A stretch of DNA of 64,000 nucleotides from Typhlomys cinereus (lineage: Eukaryota; Chordata; Mammalia; Rodentia; Platacanthomyidae). Within the stretch, counting starts at the first letter, position 1. Each line of letters opens with the position of its first letter. The notes under the pieces were generated by a model, which had not been told where the DNA came from, did not search any database, and saw nothing but the letters and a program-made list of their open reading frames with translations. Location: the NCBI GenBank assembly GCA_023101885.1, contig JALPQD010000027.1, positions 6,115,021 to 6,179,020 of the forward strand. Direction: 5' to 3'. Made by a program: the position numbers and the translations under genes. Shown here piece after piece: positions 21,781 through 33,110 of this stretch.

Positions 21781-22114
21781 CAGATACTAAAGACAACATT
21801 TTGAGGTGGATCACTGCTATGGCACCCAGAGGGAGAAGCTGAACTTCTGGAAGGTGGCTGGCAGGTCATCCAGAGCAGCTCCTCTGGCCCCGGCTGCTCC
21901 CAGGGCATGGGTGGACCAGGAGCTCTGGCTTCTGCCTCCCTTCGCCCATGGGTGCAACAGCCCTGGGTGTTCAGCAGACCACAGTCCTCCATTTAGGTCA
22001 CCCATGGTCCAGGCTGATCCACCAGTGCGCATCGCCTCTCTGCTTTTCTTAAAGGGCTCGCTCACTCACTCATTTTATCTTCTAAGAGGCAGGAAAGCGC
22101 CTATGATCACTCAG

Positions 22115-22395
22115 GCTTGGGCGGGGGGGGGGGACGGCTCAGTGGATAAGGCGCCTGCTAGACTCCTTAGAACGTGCATAAAACCTGAGGTGGCTGCCAG
22201 CACTGGGAGGCAGAGATGGGATTCTCAGAGTCGGCTGGCTAGCCTGGCTGATCGGTAAGCTCTGGGTTCAATTGAGAGATCCTGTCTCAATAAGTGGAGA
22301 AAGACTGAGGAAGATGCCGAGGCCGATTCTGGGCACCCACATGCACACAGAAACACATCCACTCGCACACATATACGTGCTCCGCACGTCGTGGC
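22115..22395 (+). repeat. B4-like SINE
   Basis: A G-run head 'gacggctcagtggataaggc', body 'ggctgccagcactgggaggc', 'gctctgggttcaattgagag' and 'tcctgtctcaataagtggag'. Confidence 0.7.
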
Positions 22396-22760
22396 TTCAA
22401 TGTGAGTTGTCCCCTACGGGCTCATGTGTTTGGATACTTAGTTGGTATTTGGGAAGGTCGTAACAGCTTTGGGAGGTGGAGCCTTGCTGGAGGGTAGAAA
22501 CATCACAGGATGGTGGGCCATGAGGTTGGCTGACAGCCGCCTTGCTTCTGTTAGTCTTGCGGTTTAGCTAACTCGGCCTCCATAATGGCTGCAGTGACCT
22601 TAGCATCTCCAGCTTCTGCCAGCCAGCCATGTTTTTTCCACCAGAATGAACTGCATGTCCCCTCTGGAACCATAGGCTGTACAAGTCTACCTTTCTCCCC
22701 TTAAGTTGCTGGAGCTTGAATGGCTTCTCACAGTAGCACGGAGAGTAACTGGTACAGCAC
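22396..22760 (+). repeat. ORR1-like MaLR LTR
   Basis: Ordered blocks 'gggctcatgtgtttggatac', 'ttggtatttgggaaggtcgt', 'ggaggtggagccttgctgga', 'gaatgaactgcatgtcccct' and 'ctccccttaagttgct' match the rodent ORR1 LTR layout I remember. No internal region is visible, so probably a solo LTR. Confidence 0.6.
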
Positions 22761-23829
22761 ATAGGTGAACACATTCGCCCGTTCACCCTCCCTACATCCA
22801 CATGCACAACAAAAACAAAACCAACAAAAACAGGAACATGAAGAGACTGTCCCTGGCCTCAGAGATCCAGTGCAGTCCAGTGAGAGAGGCTGGCGCGAGC
22901 CATGTAAAGCAGGTGCCCCGCGTATTTCAAGGGTCTTTATAGGAAGCAGAAAGAGTCGAAGAACATTTGCCTGGTGTTCCGAAACCAGCGGGGATGCTGC
23001 CAGTCCTTTGGAAGGGCCTGCTTCTCTCTGGCAGGAGGCAAAGACAGACTTCCCCAGTGGGCATGGCGCACACCCTCAGGAGCCTGGGCACACTCTGAAC
23101 TTGGAAGGATCCTGCACGATGCTCTGCCTTGGCGCTGACTCCCCAAGTGCTCTGGCAGTGTCCCATTCAGAGAGCCCCTTTCGAAATTCTGACCACAGAG
23201 GGTAAGGTACTGAGTGGCCTGAGCCCTGGCGCCCGCTTCCTTCTAACTAAGGGACCTGCACACACGGGACCCGTTCCCTGGTGACTGTGTGAAGTCGGTT
23301 CCTACGGCGCTCCCAGCCAGTACCCTGAAGCCTGAGGTACTCTCCGCTGCTGTCAGCCGGTCTCCTCTGGCTCCTGCTGTTGGGAGGAGCAGTGCTGACC
23401 CCGCTGCCCAGCCCTACTTCCCGTGTAGCCTCCTCAGAGGCCCCTGGGGACTGAGTCCATACCAATAAGGGCTGCGACTGCCATAGCTCTGGGACAGACA
23501 CTTCTTCCTCTGGGCTCCCAGACTTCTCATCCCTGCTAGAAGCTCCTTCCTTTCCTTCCTCACTGCTCATCGAGGATGTTCTGCTGGCTGTAGAAATAAT
23601 GAGCGCCCCAAGCTCTGAAAGCCCAGGGCCTGCAGCTCACAGGAAACCCCATTCTATGATCCAGTGAGGTCCCAGATTCCATCAAGGGAACTGCTGGATC
23701 CTGGGATGAACTTAAAACAGTTCCTTTAAAAAAGGGATGTTGATGGAGAATTAAGAGAATATTTGTATGTTCAGTCAAGTGCTCGCTTAGCAAGCTGAGG
23801 ATCTCAGTTCGACAGCCCCCCCCCAGCAC

Positions 23830-23975
23830 CCATATAAAAAAAAGCCAGGCATTGTGGCCTGTTTGTAATCCCAGCACTGGGGAAGTAGAGACAGGCAGAT
23901 CCTTAGGACTCCCTGGCTAGCCAGCCCAGGCTGCTTTAGAGCTCCAGGCTAGACAGAAGCATTGTCTCAAAAAAT
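23830..23975 (+). repeat. B1 SINE
   Basis: 'gccaggcattgtggcctgtt', 'gtaatcccagcactggggaa', 'gagacaggcagatccttagg' and 'cattgtctcaaaaaatagg' form a near-full-length + strand B1. Confidence 0.8.
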
Positions 23976-24034
23976 AGGTGGGCAGGGCTGGGAGGAGGGC
24001 TCAGGGGTTAAAGCCTTTGTCTCGCAAAGGAATA

Positions 24035-24360
24035 AGACCTTCATCTGCATGGTTGCTGATAAAATCATCATCAGGCTTATGAGTCTGGTTACAGTTTCTA
24101 GAAAGGGACAATTCTTACTTGCCAGACCAGCCTGTTGGCCAAGTACACACAAGGATGCCAACCTCCTCAATCAGCTGTCTGTATTTTATTCACCTGTCTA
24201 GGGCCTAGTCCCACCCACCACAGGTTGGGCCTTCCCCATCAACTAGATAATCTCCTGTAGGTTTGCTCTGGGATTAACTCAGCTACTAATTCTCTATAAA
24301 TGTGCCCGGAGCTCAAACCCTCAACCATCAAGTTGACACGTGTATCTAACTATGACAGGA
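24035..24360 (-). repeat. Rodent LTR-like interspersed repeat, copy 3
   Basis: 'ttcttacttgccagaccagc', 'gtacacacaaggatgccaac', 'ggcctagtcccacccaccac', 'aatctcctgtaggtttgctc' and 'ccatcaagttgacacgtgta' align block by block with 28350-28605. Confidence 0.7.
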
Positions 24361-24374
24361 TCTCAGATTCCACA

Positions 24375-24555
24375 TTAAAAAAATGCCAGGCAGAAATAGT
24401 AGTAGCTGAAATTCTGGCCCTGGAAAGCAGAGCCTGGGAAACCCCAGAGCAAAGCAATAAGAAGGTAGAGCAATCCACGATGATTCTGATGTCACCCTTG
24501 GGCCTCCACAAACACACACCCTCAAATGCTCTCTTGTATGCATGCATGTATACAC
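24375..24555 (+). repeat. Older B2-superfamily-like SINE
   Basis: 'ttctggccctggaaagcaga', 'gcctgggaaaccccagagca' and 'tgatgtcacccttgggcctc' recur at 55760-55865 and in reverse at 43650-43745, defining a family whose body differs from the young one at 48.4 kb. It ends in the (CA)n that follows. Confidence 0.6.
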
Positions 24556-24557
24556 AT

Positions 24558-24559
<2 letters not shown>

Positions 24560-24610
<51 letters not shown>
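24560..24610. repeat. (AC)n microsatellite
   Basis: About 25 perfect units, at the 3' end of the SINE just upstream. Confidence 0.97.
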
Positions 24611-24612
<2 letters not shown>

Positions 24613-25565
24613 GGACAGCATCCTGAAGAACACTTGAGGTGGTCCTCTGGCGTCCATGGATGTGCATTCACAGTCACGCATACACCTGTGTACACCCTTG
24701 ATGCCCCCCCACGCATACCGCTGGTTGATTAGATGCTCAGCCCTAGAGCCCGGGTCTCCACTGTGCCAGCAGCCTGTGTTTTCTGAACTCCCTTCCGTAC
24801 TGCTTCCATTTTCAGCCACCACAGCCCGCAGCTCACTGTGTGTGGTCGCCCTCAAGCACTCTCCTTTGCTCTATAATGGGAGCCCCTTATTTTTGGATTG
24901 CAGTCAAGGAGGTCAGGGTCTCCCTGCCCGCAGGGTTCTGGCTTTGCCTATTTCTAGCTACATGTGTTGCTTTTGAAGCCCAAGGAATGAAAACAGGAAG
25001 GATGTCAACTGTGTGATACCCTTCACCTCTAGGAGCACAGACCCTGCTGGGCTGCTGGGCGCTGGGGACACCCCTCCTGATTTGGAATCAAGTCATGCTT
25101 TTATCTGCTTTGTACACCTGGGCATCCTGGAAGGTCCTTTCTGAAAACCTCTCAAAAGTCCAGATATGTTCAGAATTACTATGTATACACCATCAAAGGG
25201 ATGCTCAAAATATATGGATTTGATCCTTGCATTTCTTTGAGGGTAAGAAACAAAGGAGAGAGAGTTACCTGTCCTTTTCCCAAGTCCCATAGGACTTCAG
25301 AGCCCAATCAGGATACAGGCGAGTGTCAGGGGAGACACCATCTTGACCCCTCCGTCTCCCTTAGGCTGTCTGTGAAACTCTTTGTTGTCACAGAGGACAC
25401 ATCCCAAGGGAGGACAGGCTCCCTTGGGTGACCCCACAGTGCTACTTTTAGAATTATGACAACATTCTGGGCCCCCTCCCAGCCCTCCAAAGTGGAATAA
25501 CCACAGATGCCTGGACAGGAGATCTCTGGGAAACAGGAAGGTGGATGCAGTAAAGATGGACTTAC

Positions 25566-25640
25566 CTGCTTTTCGATGAAAGCGTTGATTCTCTGAAGCA
25601 TCCCCTCGCATGTGAATTCATAGGGCATGTACGGCTCAAT
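25566..25640 (-). CDS. MGAT5: MGAT5 coding exon (third from last)
   Basis: Flanked on the minus strand by TTTCCACAG and GTAAGT, this 75-nt phase-0 exon encodes 25 residues: IEPYMPYEFTCEGMLQRINA, then FIEKQ. It is identical to human MGAT5 residues 599-623 as I remember them. The segment is part of the second Rossmann-like half of the GT-B catalytic domain. It adds one Cys (FTCEG). At 75 nt it is the smallest MGAT5 exon in the window. Confidence 0.97.
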
Positions 25641-26136
25641 CTGTGGAAATGACATGGCAGTGTGAAAGGGGATACAGGGCGTGGGAGGATGGCTCCGACC
25701 CGTGGTCCAAGGACTCAGCACACAGGTGCCCACATGGAGGAGCTGTGGCAGTGGGTAAAACTACAGACCTGGAGGCCCACAGACAGGACTGTTCCTTAGA
25801 GGGAGACCTGAAGAAACTGCCTACTATGTGTGCGTCTCAGACATTTCATGCATAGAAAGAGTGATAAGAAAATTCCCTGTTTTTAAAGCTGGAGTGAGAT
25901 ATACAGAGGGAGGGAGACTTAGTACTAAGCACAGAGGAGGTCCCCAACAAAGGCTGAATGATCGCTTGCTCATAGGTGAGCTGTGTGTGGTAAAGACTAA
26001 GACTGTGGATCACCTGCATCCCAGGCCTAAGCATGGTGCAGAACAGGTGGGGCTGTAGCAGACATCTGCTGGATGAATGCATGTTTGTCTCTCTGAGAAA
26101 GGCAACCGACAAGCAGCTTAAGGACCTGTAGACAGG

Positions 26137-26277
26137 GACAGAGGCACAGGTCTGCAGTAGCAGGCCAGGTTCACACGCACCCAGACAGAGGCACGGGTCT
26201 GCAGTAGCTAGGGAGGTTCACGTGCACCTGGAGAGAGGCACAGGTTTGTAGTAGTAGGTAAGGTTCACAAGTACCCA
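26137..26277. repeat. 47-bp tandem repeat, three copies
   Basis: Copies start at 26137, 26184 and 26231, sharing 'gaggcac', 'tctgcagtag' and 'ggttcac'. Copy 3 is more diverged than 1 and 2. Not related to any SINE I recognise. Confidence 0.9.
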
Positions 26278-26404
26278 AAGAACCCATACTACAAAAGCAA
26301 GGGTTCAAGTGCTCTAAAGAGGTGGGCTAGAGGCGCTGGGTTGGGGGCTAAGCATCAGACTTCTTATGATGGCCTTTTAAAGCCACAGTCAGGGAGGCCA
26401 TAAT

Positions 26405-26600
26405 ATTCTCTTTTTTTTTTTGAGATAGGATCTCATATAACTGGATGGATGAGAATGACCTTTAACTTCCGATCTTCCTGCCTCCATCCCTCTGCGGTGC
26501 TAGGATTACAGGTATGCTCCAGCACACTGAAGATGGCATCTAGGGCTTCGGGGTATGCAAGACAAGTATTCTGTCACCTGAGGCTCAGTCCCAGCCCCAA
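26405..26600 (-). repeat. B1/B4-like SINE
   Basis: A T-run, 'tgagataggatctcatataa', 'ggtgctaggattacaggtat' and 'ggcttcggggtatgcaagac' in reverse order. Confidence 0.7.
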
Positions 26601-27234
26601 GTGTGAGATGTGACAGGAGAAGAGGAAGCTGAATTCAGGACTGTGGGGACTAGGGACCAAGCGGGGAGGGACTCACTGTGGGCCCACAAAACAGTGCAAT
26701 TTCTATACACGGGAGCTTAGACTGAGGGGTTCGAGATACCCTAGCAGGTGCTTCATGCGGGTGAGATAGGCATTAGGATGGCTGATTAGGAGAGATGGGG
26801 CTACACGGTGCTGGCTAACACTGCAGCCAGTGTCTTTAGGGTGTTGGATATGCAGTGGGGGCTCCACCTGCGAGACAGGCACCATAGTCCATTGGTTATG
26901 GCTCCACAGAGTCCAACAGCGCTCTGGGTGCCAGGGGAGGGGACCGTCTGCCCAGGCTCTTCATCTTTACGTACTCATCTCCCCCACAGCACACTTGAGG
27001 GAACACACTATAACCAAGCAGGAGAACGGAAGGAAGAGACGCGCTGGGCAGAGAGTCTGGAGGAGTCTCGCATAGGATCGTGTCCAGGGGGCTGGTCAGC
27101 GCCATCTGTGTTTACAGATGTAGACAACCCAGCAACGGAACTTATATAGGTTTGTAAAGTGTCCAAGGGATGACCAGATTCTACGGTAAAAAAATTGGTA
27201 GAAAAACCAAATAAACAAATGTATAAAGACATTT

Positions 27235-27494
27235 CCTAAGGCTGGGGAGATGGTGTGGCTGGTGAAGTGTTAGCCATGTAAGCACAAGGACCTGAGTTCA
27301 GATTTCCAGTGCCTATGTACAAGCTGAGCCGGCAGCAGATGCCTGTGATCCAGTGTCTGGAAACATCGGATCCTTGAAGGTCATGGTGTAGCTAACTTAG
27401 CCAAGGATGAACTCCAGGTTCAGGGAGAGACATGGTCTCAAAAAATAAGGTGAAGAGTGACTGAGGGAGACATCTGATGTTGACCTCTGGCCTC

Positions 27495-27498
<4 letters not shown>
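27235..27498 (+). repeat. B4-like SINE
   Basis: Head 'ggctggggagatggtgtggc', box-B-like 'ggacctgagttcagatttcc', body 'atgcctgtgatccagtgtct', end 'gacctctggcctccaaacac', then (CA)n. Confidence 0.8.

Positions 27499-27534
<36 letters not shown>
27499..27534. repeat. (CA)n microsatellite
   Basis: Eighteen units at the 3' end of the B4-like SINE. Confidence 0.96.
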
Positions 27535-27537
<3 letters not shown>

Positions 27538-27879
27538 CGCTATGGTGTTTACCTCATGGATAACGTATAAGCGGCCTTTTTTGCAGATCTGTGTAAGTGA
27601 CATAATTATACCACACAAGCAGGTATGATTCAAGCCCCACCTCCATGCCTTGGACTCAGGCGTCCCAAGAGGATCTGTAGAACCCCTGCCCCCATCTGGA
27701 CACTATCTCTGTACCCCATTTCAGAAAGCATCTGGGCGAGCCTCAGGGAGGACCCCACGTCTTGGCCAGTTTCTGGGTCTGGCTAATGTGGGAAAAGCTC
27801 CTTCACTGAAAGCTAGCTGGGGCCCAGGTTACAGTGCAGATAAAGAGGGGGCATGGAAAGGCAGAAGAAAAGCAGTCAC

Positions 27880-27996
27880 CTTCTGGTTTAAGATGGCTTT
27901 CACTGCATCCTCGACTTCTTGTTGGTTGCTGAGATCCACGGTCCAGACGTGCGGCCGGCCGATGAACACTTCTGCGTAAGGATGCTGGGATGTCAA
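27880..27996 (-). CDS. MGAT5: MGAT5 coding exon (fourth from last)
   Basis: Acceptor GTCTTGCAG and donor GTGACT on the minus strand bound a 117-nt phase-0 exon encoding 39 residues: LTSQHPYAEVFIGRPHVWTV, then DLSNQQEVEDAVKAILNQK. Human reads DLNNQEEVED at the second block (from memory), so two substitutions are visible in a surface-like acidic helix. In the GT-B fold this corresponds to about residues 560-598 of the donor-binding half. The donor GTGACT departs from the usual GTRAGT at position +5, a mildly weak site. Confidence 0.97.
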
Positions 27997-28209
27997 CTGC
28001 AAGACACAAGACAGGTTGTGCCTCAGTCTCACATGCACAGCGGCTGTTCTGACAAACCACTGTGCTGGACAAAGCCTCGTGCTTCTGATGGCGCTGAGTC
28101 AAACATGTACAGATGACAAGACATTCCTATCCTCCCTAGTGATACAAGCCTCCCAAGCCAACACAGGCAGAGAATGATAATAAACAGCAATAGTTCTACA
28201 TTTTCAAAC

Positions 28210-28605
28210 TGTTGCAGTCCGCCTGCATTGTTGCTGAGAAATGACCATCACACAGCTTAAGGGAAGAAGGAGTTTACAGTTCATAGTCCAGCTTGACAGG
28301 AGAGCACACACCAACACCAGGGCCGAGGGAACTGGCCACCATAACGGCTGAGAGATGGACAATCCTTACTTGCCAAGCCAGCATGTGTGGTCAAGTATAC
28401 AGAAGGATGCCACTCTCTCAACCAGCTCTCTCTGATTTATCCAGGGCCTAATCCCACCCACCATGGGCTGGGTCTTCCCCAGCAGCTAGACAATCTTCTT
28501 CTGGTTTGCTCTGGGCTTAACTCAACCATCAACTCTCTACAACTGTGCCCAGAGCTCAAACCTTCAAGAGTCAAGTTGACACCTGTGCTTAACTATGACA
28601 CAAAC
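28210..28605 (-). repeat. Rodent LTR-like interspersed repeat, copy 4
   Basis: 'ggagtttacagttcatagtc', 'cagcttgacaggagagcaca', 'ccatgggctgggtcttcccc', 'ttctggtttgctctgggctt' and 'gagtcaagttgacacctgtg' give the fullest copy of this family in the window. Confidence 0.75.
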
Positions 28606-28880
28606 CCATTTGGAAATGTAAGAATGTTATGGTCAGGACTAGTCAACAAGAGGGTTATGGTAAGTATTCAAGGCTGGAGAAAAATCACAGGAGGCTGAGT
28701 AGCTGCAAACACGGAAGGCCACAGACAAATGACATCATTGGGAGAACTTGGAACATCTCAAAAGTTTTCAGAAATCACATTAGAATGTGAAGTTAATTAA
28801 GATGGTGTCAAATCACGAAGGCAAGGGATGAATTTCCCCCCAAACAAGGTTTAAGGAACAGAACAAATGGGGACAGACAT

Positions 28881-29131
28881 AGCTTGTGAGCAGAGTTCTT
28901 GTCTGGCATGTGGCTTGGTTGGTCAAGTGCTGGTACATGACTTGGTTGGTAGGGTGCTTGTCTGGAATGTAGCTTGGCTGGTAGGGTGCTAGTTTGGTAC
29001 ATGGCTTGGTTGGGAGAGTGGCTGCCTGGCACGTGGCTTGGCTGGTAGGGTGCTGGTTTGGTACATGGCTTGGTTGGTAGAGTGGCTGCCTGGCACGTGG
29101 CTTGGCTGGTAGGATGCTTATCCATAAAGCC
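28881..29131 (+). repeat. 32-bp tandem amplification of a SINE head
   Basis: Eight units of about 29-32 bp, the last five starting at 28972, 29004, 29036, 29068 and 29100. Each carries a 'cttggYtggtagRgtg' core, the tRNA-like A-box region of the SINE completed at 29110-29345. Units 3+4 and 5+6 form 64-bp dimers differing at only two positions. Confidence 0.93.
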
Positions 29132-29345
29132 TTGGGTTCCATCCCTAGCAAGACACATTCCTCTAATCCCTGGGAGACGGAGGCATTCAGACTTCTTCCA
29201 AAACCCACTCTGGTGCCAGCACATGCAAATCCTAGGACCAGGTGAGGTGGAGATGGCAGCAGGCCAGTTTAGCCCGTGTTTGAATTTCAGGATGATGAGA
29301 GATTCTGTCTCAAAATACAAAGTGGGCAGCGCTTGAACAGTGACA
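29110..29345 (+). repeat. B4-like SINE (body of the amplified element)
   Basis: Box-B-like 'cttgggttccatccctagca', body 'ctaatccctgggagacggag', 'cagtttagcccgtgtttgaa' and end 'gattctgtctcaaaatacaa'. Confidence 0.75.
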
Positions 29346-29583
29346 GTTGAGGCTGACCATATGCGCACACGCACACACACATACACATATGTACATACAT
29401 GTAAACATGTGCACCTAAATGCACACAGGATGTATACACAGAGTGAATTATTTTCTTTTTATTTCTTCTTTATATATCTGAGTATTGAGTTCTTTTTAAA
29501 TTTCTTCTATGGGCAGGTGGTATTATCTGCAAACTGCATTTCGGGAGAGAAGATCAGTGACAGCATATTCATTAGACCATGAG

Positions 29584-29586
<3 letters not shown>

Positions 29587-29633
<47 letters not shown>
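29587..29633. repeat. (TG)n microsatellite
   Basis: About 23 units followed by a G-rich run; a second short CA tract lies at 29719-29735. Confidence 0.97.
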
Positions 29634-30124
29634 TGGGGGGAGGGTCTAGTGTTGAAACCTTTGCTTCCCAGGCCAGACTGGCTCCCTTCTTTCTTTAGTC
29701 TTTAGTGCGTGCACGAGCGCGCACACACACACACAGGAGATCTATGGAGCACTTCCCATCTTACTCCTGATACTCCATCACACACGTCACTGCTAGCAGC
29801 AACCTCTGCTGATGGCCACTCAGGGTCATCTGGTCTCCACTCCTGCTTTCCACACCCACAGTTCCACCCCCACGCGCCTCTCCGGCTGCTATCCTGTCAC
29901 TGCCTTCTTATGCCGGGTTCTCTGTTCAGTGACAGAGGCTCTGAAGACCCAGGGAGCTAGGGAAACTTTTTTTCTCTTAATCTCTGCAAAATATCACCTG
30001 CATGTGTATTATTTATTAGGTTTCTTATATCTATTGCAAGGATGACTAGGTTCTTGGGCATTTATACCTCCAGAGAAAGGAGAGCCTAGTTTAACATAAT
30101 AGCTGTAAGGGTATGTGTTTATAA

Positions 30125-30535
30125 TATATGTGTTTATGTGTGCATATATTATGGTGTATATGTGTGTGTGTGTGTCTATGTGTGTGTGATGTGTCTATGT
30201 ACGTGTGTGCGCGCTGTATGGTGGATGTATGTGTATGTGTATTGTGTGTGTATATGTGTGTGTATATGCATGGGAAGCAGAAGTTACACTCATATTATTC
30301 CTTAGGAAACATCCACTTTGTCTTTTGAGTCTCACTGGCCTGGAACTTACTTACGTAGCCCAGGCTGTCTGGCCAGTGAATCCGGGGGATCTGCCTACCT
30401 CTCTAACCCCAAGATTAAAGACTTGTGCTATCATGCCTGGCTGTTTACGTGGGTTTGGGGGTGTGAGCCCCTTGAACTCAGGTCCTAGCAAGGGCAAAGC
30501 AGCACCTTATCAACAGAGCATCCCCCAGCCCAGCT
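30125..30535 (-). repeat. B4-like SINE with long degenerate TG tail
   Basis: TG/TA repeats (30125-30265), 'ttgagtctcactggcctgga', 'cccaagattaaagacttgtg' and 'gcaccttatcaacagagcat'. Confidence 0.7.
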
Positions 30536-31399
30536 CGGCAGCTCTGAGCAGGGGAAGACAGCCCCATGAGGAATGCCACTGAACTCTGGAGACAAAGAGA
30601 AGCAAAGCTTTCTGATCACAGTGAAGACTCACCAACATGGAAAATAACCCCAGGGCTGAATCTATGCTGCTCTCAGACCTTTTCTAAGATGAGCAAAATG
30701 TCTTACCATTTTCTTTTTGTGGCTGGCTGTGAGAACAAATTAATCAGTCCTTCCCCTGGCACGGGGATGAAAGCAGCCATCAGTGTGATGTTCTGTCATT
30801 TACATATTAGCTCCAGGCTCTCTGCCCTCCCTTCTTTTAAGGCCCCCACTTATTTACAAGACTGCTCTCAGCGCTTAGAAAAATACAAAATGCTGAGCTA
30901 TTATCACCTCATTCGCTTCCTTTATTGACGGAGACTTAATTTTACGAGCAAGGCATTTTTTTCTCATTAGGCCTCGCTGAGCGTCCTGTCCTGCTTGATT
31001 TACTGAGAATCATCCCATCTCAGAGACTTCCGCAACATATCCACTAGCAGACTGACCGCAGCCTACTATGTAAAAGTAGCCGGGGCCTCAGCCAACAGGA
31101 GGCTTGACTGCAGAAGGCCCATCAGGCTTTGGAGGAGACCATGCGTTCTCTGTGCAGGGAGAATAAGACCCTGGAGCCGGGCGGTTTCTAATGGTTGGAA
31201 AAATATGAGAATAATAAGCAACAGCCCACTAAGATGGCTCCTGATGTAAAGATAAAGCTGAAGGTCTCATAGATCTGCCCCTAAGGAATACTGTGCTCTT
31301 AAAAATTGGTCCAGTACAAAAATAAGAACAAAGCAAAACTCACATTTAGAGATCTTGTCTTTGTTTCTTCTCTTCAAGTGAAGATATCCTTCCTATCTA

Positions 31400-31562
31400 T
31401 GTCTTGTACTAGCTATCATTTATCTATTATCTATATCTATTTATCTTCTATCATCTATCTGCCATTTACTTATCATCTCTATTATCTATTTATTATATTA
31501 TCTATTTATCATCTATTAATCATCTCTATCTTTCAATCATCTATCTATTTATCTATCTATTA
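31400..31562. repeat. Degenerate (ATCT)n array
   Basis: Multiple 'ctatctatttatcatctat'-type units with variable interruptions. Confidence 0.85.
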
Positions 31563-32029
31563 GTCATCAGTCTATCTGTGCAAATGATCAAATTATGCAG
31601 ACAAACCCTTGCTTCATACAAATGATTCTCATGACTACAGACACAGCTTTATACTTGTATGTGCTCTGGTTAAATTTTTTCCATTTGCTGACAGAGTCTC
31701 CAAGGGTTTGGGCTTACGTATCTGTAGACTAGTTTGACAGCTCTTTCCCAGTTCAAAACATCTTTGGTTGGAGAGACATGGGCACTTGTGTGAGCTGTAA
31801 GAGCACAATAGGCAGCCTGCCTAGCCAAGAGATTAATGTCCTTTTTCAATACTGCCCAATGTGGAAGGGGCTGAATAGTGCATGGGACCTCTCTTCTGAC
31901 TGAGGCAGACAGACCTCTCCTTCACGGGCTGGAGAACCCTCTCCCGCTTTCTCTTAAAACCTTCAGTTAACCATGAACCTTCTCCTTGGGCACAACTCCA
32001 AGTTAACACCCTTGGCCCCGCTGACCTAG

Positions 32030-32260
32030 ATATCTTGCTTCATTTGACATGGGGTCTCATGTAGCCCAGCTGGCTCCAAACGCCCTCTGCAGCTGAAGAC
32101 GATCCTGAACTTCTGACTCTGCCTCCATCTTCTGAATGCTGGAATACCAGTCTGCCCCTCGCCTGGTTTATGCAGCGCTGGGGCAAACCCAGAGCTTCCT
32201 GTGGGCTGGACGTGCATTGTCCTGAACTGCATCACCCATGCCACTTAGCTGCCTCCCTAT
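32030..32260 (-). repeat. B1 SINE with extension, reverse
   Basis: 'catggggtctcatgtagccc', 'ctgactctgcctccatcttc' and 'cagcgctggggcaaacccag'. Confidence 0.7.
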
Positions 32261-32759
32261 CGATGAAGCAGGAGCTTCTCAACCTTCAGAGCAGACTAAG
32301 AGATCCTAGGAAATGTGAAATGCACCACCCTAAATCCCCTCAGAGTGGTAGCAAGTGCACACCAAGCCCTTGTCCATTGCCCTTCTGAGCCTCGGCCTCC
32401 TGTGGGAACCCTGGGATGATGGGGTCCACGGGGTGAGGTCACCAACACTCATCTCTCTCTGCTTTCTGACCAGGGATCCAGCGTGACCAGCAGCCTCATG
32501 CTCTGCTGCCACGCCCTCCCTACTAGGCACGACCTCTGGGTTGAGAGGATCCCACATTCTCTCCTGGTATCTCATGCCAGGGTAGGAAGCATCATCCCCC
32601 GCAGCAGCTTGAGTTCCTCCTCTCATTATGTGACACCTCCATGTGATCCACTTACTAAAGAAGACAGGAGGGCAGCCAACTGTGTTCTTGCTCTTCTCCA
32701 CAATTCCTGACTGGCTGATCTGAGCTTTGATGTGATGTCCTTGGGTACTGGGCAGAATG

Positions 32760-33110
32760 TGTTCAAGTGGTGTGGTGTGTGTGTGTGCTTGTGTATGTGT
32801 ATGTGTGTGTGAGTGTGCACAGATGCACAGGTGTGTATACATATACATGTGTGTATTCACATGTATAATTCATGTGGAGACTAGATATTATTCCTCAGGA
32901 GTTGTCCACCTTGTTTTTCCCGAGTCTCTCGCTGAATGTGGATCCCTCTGATTTGGTTAGGCTGGCTGGCCAGAAGAGCCCCAGGGATCCACCTGTCTCT
33001 ACTTCTCAGGACTGAGATTGCAAATATGTGACATCACACACTTACTCTTTTTAAAGTATTGGCTGGAACTCAGGTCACAGCAATTTACTGACAGTCATTG
33101 CTTCACTCTC
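32760..33110 (-). repeat. B4-like SINE with TG-rich tail
   Basis: A TG-rich stretch (32775-32850), 'ccgagtctctcgctgaatgt', 'ttaggctggctggccagaag' and 'tattggctggaactcaggtc'. Confidence 0.7.

Larger units (their letters stand above)
19929..25565 (-). other. MGAT5: MGAT5 intron
   Basis: 5.6 kb. Contains a B1-like piece with (CA)n at 20170-20334, SINE fragments at 21235-22350, an ORR1-like LTR, a B1, an LTR-like repeat and a B2-superfamily SINE with (CA)n. About 20400-21230, 22800-23800 and 24750-25560 show no repeat or gene I recognise; the second is GC-rich. Confidence 0.85.
25641..27879 (-). other. MGAT5: MGAT5 intron
   Basis: 2.2 kb with canonical sites. Holds the 47-bp triplicate at 26137, a B1-like element, a B4-like SINE and a (CA)n tract. 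About 26600-27230 is unique sequence without exon signals I recognise. Confidence 0.9.

Noticed and set aside
22396..22760. Endogenous retrovirus with coding potential next to the ORR1-like LTR
   Set aside because: Only LTR-like sequence is visible; no internal region, second LTR or gag/pol-like frame follows.
28881..29131. CRISPR-like array of 32-bp repeats
   Set aside because: Units are directly adjacent with no unique spacers, derive from a SINE head, and lie in a mammalian intron.
28808..29386. 192-residue minus-strand frame with repeating QPSHVP/NQAMYQ-like motifs
   Set aside because: It is the translation of the 32-bp SINE amplification. Since 32 is not a multiple of three, the frame rotates through all phases, and no phase contains a stop by chance of composition.
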